Origin: SpSt-28 sp044343155
GTDB taxonomy: Archaea > Aenigmatarchaeota > Aenigmatarchaeia > CG10238-14 > SpSt-28
Direction of reading: 5' to 3'
Length of the DNA stretch: 35,297 nucleotides
NCBI GenBank assembly: GCA_044343155.1
Contig: JAVZSS010000003.1
Coordinates: 1-35,297 of the forward strand
Both the position numbers and the translations under genes were made by a program. The notes beneath the pieces were generated by a model, which searched no databases, was not told where the DNA came from, and worked only from the letters and a program-made list of their open reading frames with translations. This document shows, piece by piece, positions 31,336 through 35,297 of this stretch (positions within the stretch are counted from its first letter, which is position 1; every line of letters begins with the position of its first letter).

Positions 31336-33143
31336 AACTTAGGGAGTTTAGAAAGCTCTAGTGGCAAAGAAATTTCTAGTTTTGGATAACCTTCCGTTTT
31401 TTCTTCAATTTCTTTTATTAATTCTTCTATTTTCATTTCTCTAATTTCTTTTCCCCTCTCTCTAACAGAAACAACATTTTTTCTGATTTCTTTTTCTCCA
31501 ATAACAACTATATAGTTTATCCAATTTATTTCGGCATCCCTAATCTTTTTTTCTAAAGTTTCATTCCTATCATCAACTTGAACTCTAATTCTATTATTTT
31601 TAAGTAAAGTTCCTATCTTCAATGCCTCATCTAAAAACTTATTAGAAATTGGTAAAACTCTAACTTGGATAGGAGAAAGCCAAAGAGGAAAACTTTTTTC
31701 TTTGACAGCATTATCTAACAATACATACAAAAATCTTTCAAGACTTCCTAAAATAGCTGAATGTAAAATTATAGGATATTTTATTTTCCCATTTTCATCT
31801 ATATATTTAATTCCGAATCTTTCTGCATTTCCAGTATCAATTTGTACAGTCCCTATTTCTCTTGCTCTACCTAATTCATCAATGATGTGATATTCTATAT
31901 TTAAAGTCCAGTAATATTTAATGCCTGAAGGATAAACACACATTAATATTGGTCCATTTTCTCTTTCCAAGAGTTTATTGAAAAACTCTTTATTATTTTC
32001 ATAAAAATCAAAAGAAGAAAGGTTATACAAAGAAACATATTTTCTACCCAACTTTTCCATTTCTCTATGAATTATATCATGCAAAAGTAAAAACATTTGT
32101 TTAGCTTCTTCCATATCTTTACAAAAAACATGCAAATCTGGCATCCAGAATTTTCTCATTCTAAAACAAAGCAAAGTTTCTCCAGATTGCTCAAATCTAT
32201 AACTATCGGCTATTTCAAACATTCCAAATGGTAAGTTTTTATAGCTAATTTGCCAGTCTTTTGCAATTGAAAATTGTTGAAAACATGCTGCATATCTCAT
32301 AACAAGCTTTCTATCTTCAGCTTCGACCATGTACATTCTTTGACCGAAAAGAGAAGCGTGCTCAGCAATGGCTTTTTGCTTTAAATCAAACATATTAGTT
32401 CCTTTAACAAAATATACTGGAAATGGTAATTTTTTAACTATACTAGAAACATATTCTGCTAATAAGTCCATAATAAAAGAAGCATAAGGTCCATATCTCA
32501 TATGTCCTATATCCGAAAATTCCTCCCACTCTATTCCAATTCTTTTTCCTATTTCCAAATAACTTGGTTTAGGATTTTCTTTTCCTTTAATGTCAAAAGC
32601 CTCTTGCTCAACAAGTATTTTAAATTCTTTTTCATTTTCCTTAAAATTATAATCTTTAACATCTAAAAGTTTGCCCTCCTTAGTTAAAACAAAATATTTC
32701 TTTTCTATCTTTTTTTCTTCAACTTTTTCTTTAATTTTTTTAATATCTTTAAGTTGCTCTGCTAAAGAATGTCCTTTGATAGAAAAAGATAATTTTTTGG
32801 TCCAACCAAATGGAGCTCTATAAACCTCTATTCCTCTCTCTTTCCCAAATTCCTCCATCTTTTTTAAAATTTGTAAAGAAGAAACAGGATCCGCTAAATC
32901 TTTTGATAGATGTGCATATGGATATATTAAAATTTTTTTTAATCCAAGTGCATCTAAACTCTTACATATTTCCTCTATTGCGAATTTTGCTACACTTATA
33001 TCATCTCCTTTTTCTACTGATGTCAAAAGAACTAAAATGTTTTCAAATCTATTTTTTTCTTTCTTTGTTTCTTCTGCTAAACCTATTTCTTCTTTAACTG
33101 GCTCATATTCTATCCAATCTACGTGTAATTGAAGGATTTTCAT
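31332..33143 (-). CDS. thrS: Threonyl-tRNA synthetase (archaeal type)
   Basis: The 603-residue enzyme begins with the archaeal editing domain (about residues 1-140, MKILQLHVDWIEYEP and LIYPYAHLSKDLADP), which resembles D-aminoacyl-tRNA deacylase and removes mischarged Ser. The class II core follows, with motif 2 around YRFEQSGETLLCFRMRKF and zinc ligands C287, H338 and H461. A C-terminal anticodon-binding domain starts near residue 490. AAGGAGGTG before the ATG is a perfect SD. Confidence 0.97.
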   Translation of the reverse strand: MKILQLHVDWIEYEPVKEEIGLAEETKKEKNRFENILVLLTSVEKGDDISVAKFAIEEICKSLDALGLKKILIYPYAHLSKDLADPVSSLQILKKMEEFGKERGIEVYRAPFGWTKKLSFSIKGHSLAEQLKDIKKIKEKVEEKKIEKKYFVLTKEGKLLDVKDYNFKENEKEFKILVEQEAFDIKGKENPKPSYLEIGKRIGIEWEEFSDIGHMRYGPYASFIMDLLAEYVSSIVKKLPFPVYFVKGTNMFDLKQKAIAEHASLFGQRMYMVEAEDRKLVMRYAACFQQFSIAKDWQISYKNLPFGMFEIADSYRFEQSGETLLCFRMRKFWMPDLHVFCKDMEEAKQMFLLLHDIIHREMEKLGRKYVSLYNLSSFDFYENNKEFFNKLLERENGPILMCVYPSGIKYYWTLNIEYHIIDELGRAREIGTVQIDTGNAERFGIKYIDENGKIKYPIILHSAILGSLERFLYVLLDNAVKEKSFPLWLSPIQVRVLPISNKFLDEALKIGTLLKNNRIRVQVDDRNETLEKKIRDAEINWINYIVVIGEKEIRKNVVSVRERGKEIREMKIEELIKEIEEKTEGYPKLEISLPLELSKLPKF

Positions 33144-33208
33144 ATAAACACCTCCTTAGAGAAAAGAATAAGAAAAAATTTAAATGAATGTTTGTTGATC
33201 CCCTACCA

Positions 33209-33382
33209 TTATATTCTATTACTTTTTCTATTTATATTGTTTTTCTTAATTAAACTTTCTAAATATTTTATTTTTTCTTGCCAAAACCTAACTTCTTTTA
33301 AAGTCCTTGAAGAAAATAGAGCTTCTTTTGCGAATTCTAGTTCTTGATACAAATTATCCTTAATTAAGTCTTTACCCTTCAT
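33209..33382 (-). CDS. 57-residue charged helical protein, unknown
   Basis: A 57-codon frame starts at the ATG at 33382: MKGKDLIKDNLYQELEFA, then LKEVRFWQEKIKYLESLIKK and a basic tail. It predicts as two charged helices, possibly a coiled coil. No family is recognised. Support comes from CTTATATAG about 25 bases upstream, ideal for a leaderless transcript, and a perfect 18-bp palindrome ending directly at the ATG. It lies between thrS and cca, with thrS continuing on the same strand. A competing plus-strand frame exists but lacks such signals. Confidence 0.6.
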   Translation of the reverse strand: MKGKDLIKDNLYQELEFAKEALFSSRTLKEVRFWQEKIKYLESLIKKNNINRKSNRI

Positions 33383-33400
33383 AATTACTATTTAGTAATT
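33383..33400. promoter_or_regulatory. Perfect 18-bp inverted repeat (candidate operator)
   Basis: AATTACTATTTAGTAATT has 8-bp arms around TT. It ends at the base before the ATG of the 57-codon gene, covering its probable transcription start. A related partial repeat, ACTA-TCAAG-TAGT, lies at 33418-33430 next to the TATATATG promoter of cca. This suggests one factor binding at both divergent promoters. Confidence 0.5.
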
Positions 33401-33468
33401 ACACTATATAAGCTTTACTATCAAGTAGTGGTATATATGAATAATAATTTTTCTAGATAAAATAATAT

Positions 33469-34890
33469 ATGAAGCTACAAAAGCTTTTAAAAGAAATACT
33501 AAAAGAAATTTCACCATCTAAAAAAACTGAAATTTATTTAAAATCTTTAGCTAAAAAAACTTTGAAAATTGCTAAGACTATTGCAAAAAAATATAATGCT
33601 GAGGCTATGTTAGTTGGAAGTATAGTTAGAAATACTTGGCTTCCCGATAAAAAAGAATTTGATGTTTTTATTTTATTTCCAGAAAATCTCAGTGCAAACC
33701 AATTAGAAGAATATGGATTAAAGATTGGGAAAGAAATAGTTAAGAAACTAAATGGAGAATTTTTTTTAAAATACGCACAACATCCCTATGTTTCTGCAAG
33801 AGTTAATGATGTAGAAATAGATATAGTTCCTTGTTATAAAATAAAAGATCCTAAAAATCTAAAAAGTGCAGTTGATAGAACACCATTTCATGTAAAATAC
33901 CTAAACAAAAAAATAAATAAAAAACTTGCTGGTGAAGTTAGACTCTTAAAAAAATTCTTAAGAGAACATTCTTTATATGGTGCTGATGCAAAAACAGAAG
34001 GTTTTTCTGGCTATCTTTGTGAACTTCTTATAATAAAATATAAATCTTTTCTAAATCTTTTAAAAGAATGTCAAAAATGGAAATTGGGAGAAATAATTGA
34101 TTTAGAAAATTACTACAAAAAAGAAGATTATTTAGTTTTAAGAAAAATTTTTTTCAAACAGCCTTTAATTGTTATTGACCCCACTGATAAAAATAGAAAT
34201 GTTGCTGCTGCTTTGACTTTGGAAAATTTTTTCAAATTTAAAAAAATTGCAAAAGAATTTTTACTAAATCCTTCAAAAGAAACATTCTATGGAGAAAAAA
34301 ACAAATATTTAACAGATATAGAACTTTCTAGACTGAAATTCTCTAGAGAAACTGAATTTATAGCAATCAAATTTATTCCACCAAAAATATCATCAGACAT
34401 TCTTTGGCCTCAGCTAAGAAAATTTGCAGAAAGAATAAAAAATATTTTAGAAGAAAGAAAATATGAGTTTAAAGTATTTGGATATTGCGTTTATACAGAT
34501 GAAAAAGATTTGGCTTTAGTTTTTCTTGAAATGGAAATATACAATCTTCCCAAAATTCAAAAGCTAATTGGACCTTATGTTTTTGATGAGGAAAATTCAA
34601 AAAGATTTTTAGAAGCGCATAAAGAATGTTTAAATGGTCCATATATAGAAAATGAAAGGTGGGTTGTTGAAGTTGAAAGAAAGTTTAAAAACGCGAGAGA
34701 AAAAATAATTGATAGTTTAAGTAAAAGTGTAGAAATACTAAAAGCAAAAGGTATACCAAATTATATAGCAGAAGCATTATCAAAAGGTTTTGAAGTTTTA
34801 GATTCTAAAAACATAGAAAAGCTTTTAATTGAAAGAAGAGATGTTGGCGAGGCTTTATACAAATATTTCTATAAACAAAAACTAGTATAA
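33469..34890 (+). CDS. cca: CCA-adding enzyme (archaeal class I tRNA nucleotidyltransferase)
   Basis: The 473-residue protein adds CCA to tRNA 3' ends without a template. The nucleotidyltransferase head shows AEAMLVGSIVRNTWLPDKKEFDVFILFP, with GS at 50-51 and metal-binding E63/D65, and a third acidic site in NDVEIDIVPCYKI. The palm/neck block VDRTPFHVKYL and the GFSGYLCELLIIKY segment fit the archaeal class. The tail domain runs to about residue 440. TATATATG about 30 bases upstream suggests a leaderless transcript. RNase Z follows 3 bases later. The tRNA-Glu in the window lacks an encoded CCA and would be a substrate. Confidence 0.96.
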   Translation: MKLQKLLKEILKEISPSKKTEIYLKSLAKKTLKIAKTIAKKYNAEAMLVGSIVRNTWLPDKKEFDVFILFPENLSANQLEEYGLKIGKEIVKKLNGEFFLKYAQHPYVSARVNDVEIDIVPCYKIKDPKNLKSAVDRTPFHVKYLNKKINKKLAGEVRLLKKFLREHSLYGADAKTEGFSGYLCELLIIKYKSFLNLLKECQKWKLGEIIDLENYYKKEDYLVLRKIFFKQPLIVIDPTDKNRNVAAALTLENFFKFKKIAKEFLLNPSKETFYGEKNKYLTDIELSRLKFSRETEFIAIKFIPPKISSDILWPQLRKFAERIKNILEERKYEFKVFGYCVYTDEKDLALVFLEMEIYNLPKIQKLIGPYVFDEENSKRFLEAHKECLNGPYIENERWVVEVERKFKNAREKIIDSLSKSVEILKAKGIPNYIAEALSKGFEVLDSKNIEKLLIERRDVGEALYKYFYKQKLV

Positions 34891-34893
34891 GTT

Positions 34894-35297
34894 ATGATAG
34901 TTTTATATTTTTTAGGAACTGTTTCTGGAATACCGTCAAAAGATAGGAATCATCCAGCTATTGCTTTAGAATATCATTACTATAGAAAGGAAACACTTTT
35001 ATTTGATTGTGGAGAAAACACTCAAAAACAACTCATGATTTCTAAAATAAGTTTCATGGATATAGATAAAATTTTTATAACTCATTGGCATGCAGACCAT
35101 TTTGCTGGACTAATTCCTCTTCTTCAAACCATGAATATTGAAAAAAGAAAAAAAGAGTTGAAAATATTTGCTCCTGAAGCTACAAGGTTCGTTAAAAATA
35201 TATTAAGTTTGGGATATTTTGGTTTACGTTTTCCTATAACTCCAATAGATGTTCCTTTTGAAGGTAATCAAATAACAAAAATATTTGAAACAAAAGA
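34894..35297 (+). CDS. rnz: Ribonuclease Z (tRNA 3' endonuclease), 5' part
   Basis: The gene runs off the window after 134 complete codons. The metallo-beta-lactamase motif ITHWHADHFAGL (H64, H66, D68, H69) is present, preceded by LFLGTVSGIPSKDRNH-type start residues and LLFDCGENTQKQL, both diagnostic of RNase Z/ElaC. It removes tRNA 3' trailers so that CCA can be added. It is tightly linked (3 bases) to the cca gene, giving a two-gene tRNA 3'-end maturation unit. The exosite and C-terminal histidines are outside the window. Confidence 0.94.
   Translation, partial: MIVLYFLGTVSGIPSKDRNHPAIALEYHYYRKETLLFDCGENTQKQLMISKISFMDIDKIFITHWHADHFAGLIPLLQTMNIEKRKKELKIFAPEATRFVKNILSLGYFGLRFPITPIDVPFEGNQITKIFETK

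Noticed and set aside
33129..33347. Plus-strand 72-codon frame between thrS and cca
   Set aside because: It overlaps the start of thrS and the better-supported 57-codon minus-strand gene, and has no SD or promoter.

Overview
The window is AT-rich, densely packed archaeal chromosome. Archaeal markers include RNA polymerase genes rpoH, B'' (separate), B', A' and A''; L30e, aEF-1A and aEF-2; the wyosine enzyme Taw1; an AglB/STT3 oligosaccharyltransferase; RNase P subunit Rpp21; a TrmB regulator; a class I CCA-adding enzyme; an SRP RNA with helix 1; and a tRNA intron with a bulge-helix-bulge (BHB) splice motif. The B''/B' split points to a euryarchaeal or DPANN-type lineage. Low G+C and compact genes would fit DPANN, but that is inference.

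Region 1 (about 1-18,500, mostly minus strand) is the str/RNA-polymerase operon, read right to left: rpoH, rpoB'', a fused rpoB'-rpoA', rpoA'', L30e, NusA-like, uS12, uS7, EF-2 carrying a full-length LAGLIDADG intein, EF-1A and, at the far left, uS10. Between EF-1A and uS10 sits an unrelated four-gene redox operon: a LutB-like LUD/ferredoxin protein, an HdrB/LutA-like CCG protein, a CcdA-like membrane electron carrier and an exported CPHC thioredoxin-fold protein. It has a divergent membrane-anchored winged-helix regulator.

Region 2 (18,500-23,000) holds taw1, acylphosphatase, a tRNA-Glu(CUC) with a 15-nt T-loop intron, small membrane proteins, a 30-residue acidic Trp-rich mini-protein ORF, SRP RNA, a membrane-anchored Lon-like (S16) protease, a site-2-protease relative lacking its HExxH residues, and a DUF457-like membrane hydrolase.

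Region 3 (23,000-31,300) holds serS, then an N-glycosylation group: aglB, divergent from a GT-A-like glycosyltransferase, a GT-C transferase and a GlcNAc-1-P transferase. The plus-strand run continues into rnp4, a small membrane protein and a TrmB-family regulator.

Region 4 (31,300-end) is a tRNA-maturation neighbourhood: thrS, a 57-codon ORF with a palindrome at its start, cca and the 5' part of RNase Z. Rpp21, RNase Z and the CCA enzyme are the kinds of proteins needed to mature the intron-containing, CCA-less tRNA-Glu in the same window.

Most notable are the B'-A' polymerase fusion, the EF-2 P-loop intein, the T-loop intron, the redox operon inside the str locus, unusual residues in uS12, EF-1A and EF-2, the acidic mini-protein, and a 17-bp direct repeat flanking the SRP RNA gene. 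No gap longer than 300 bases lacks a gene or RNA.
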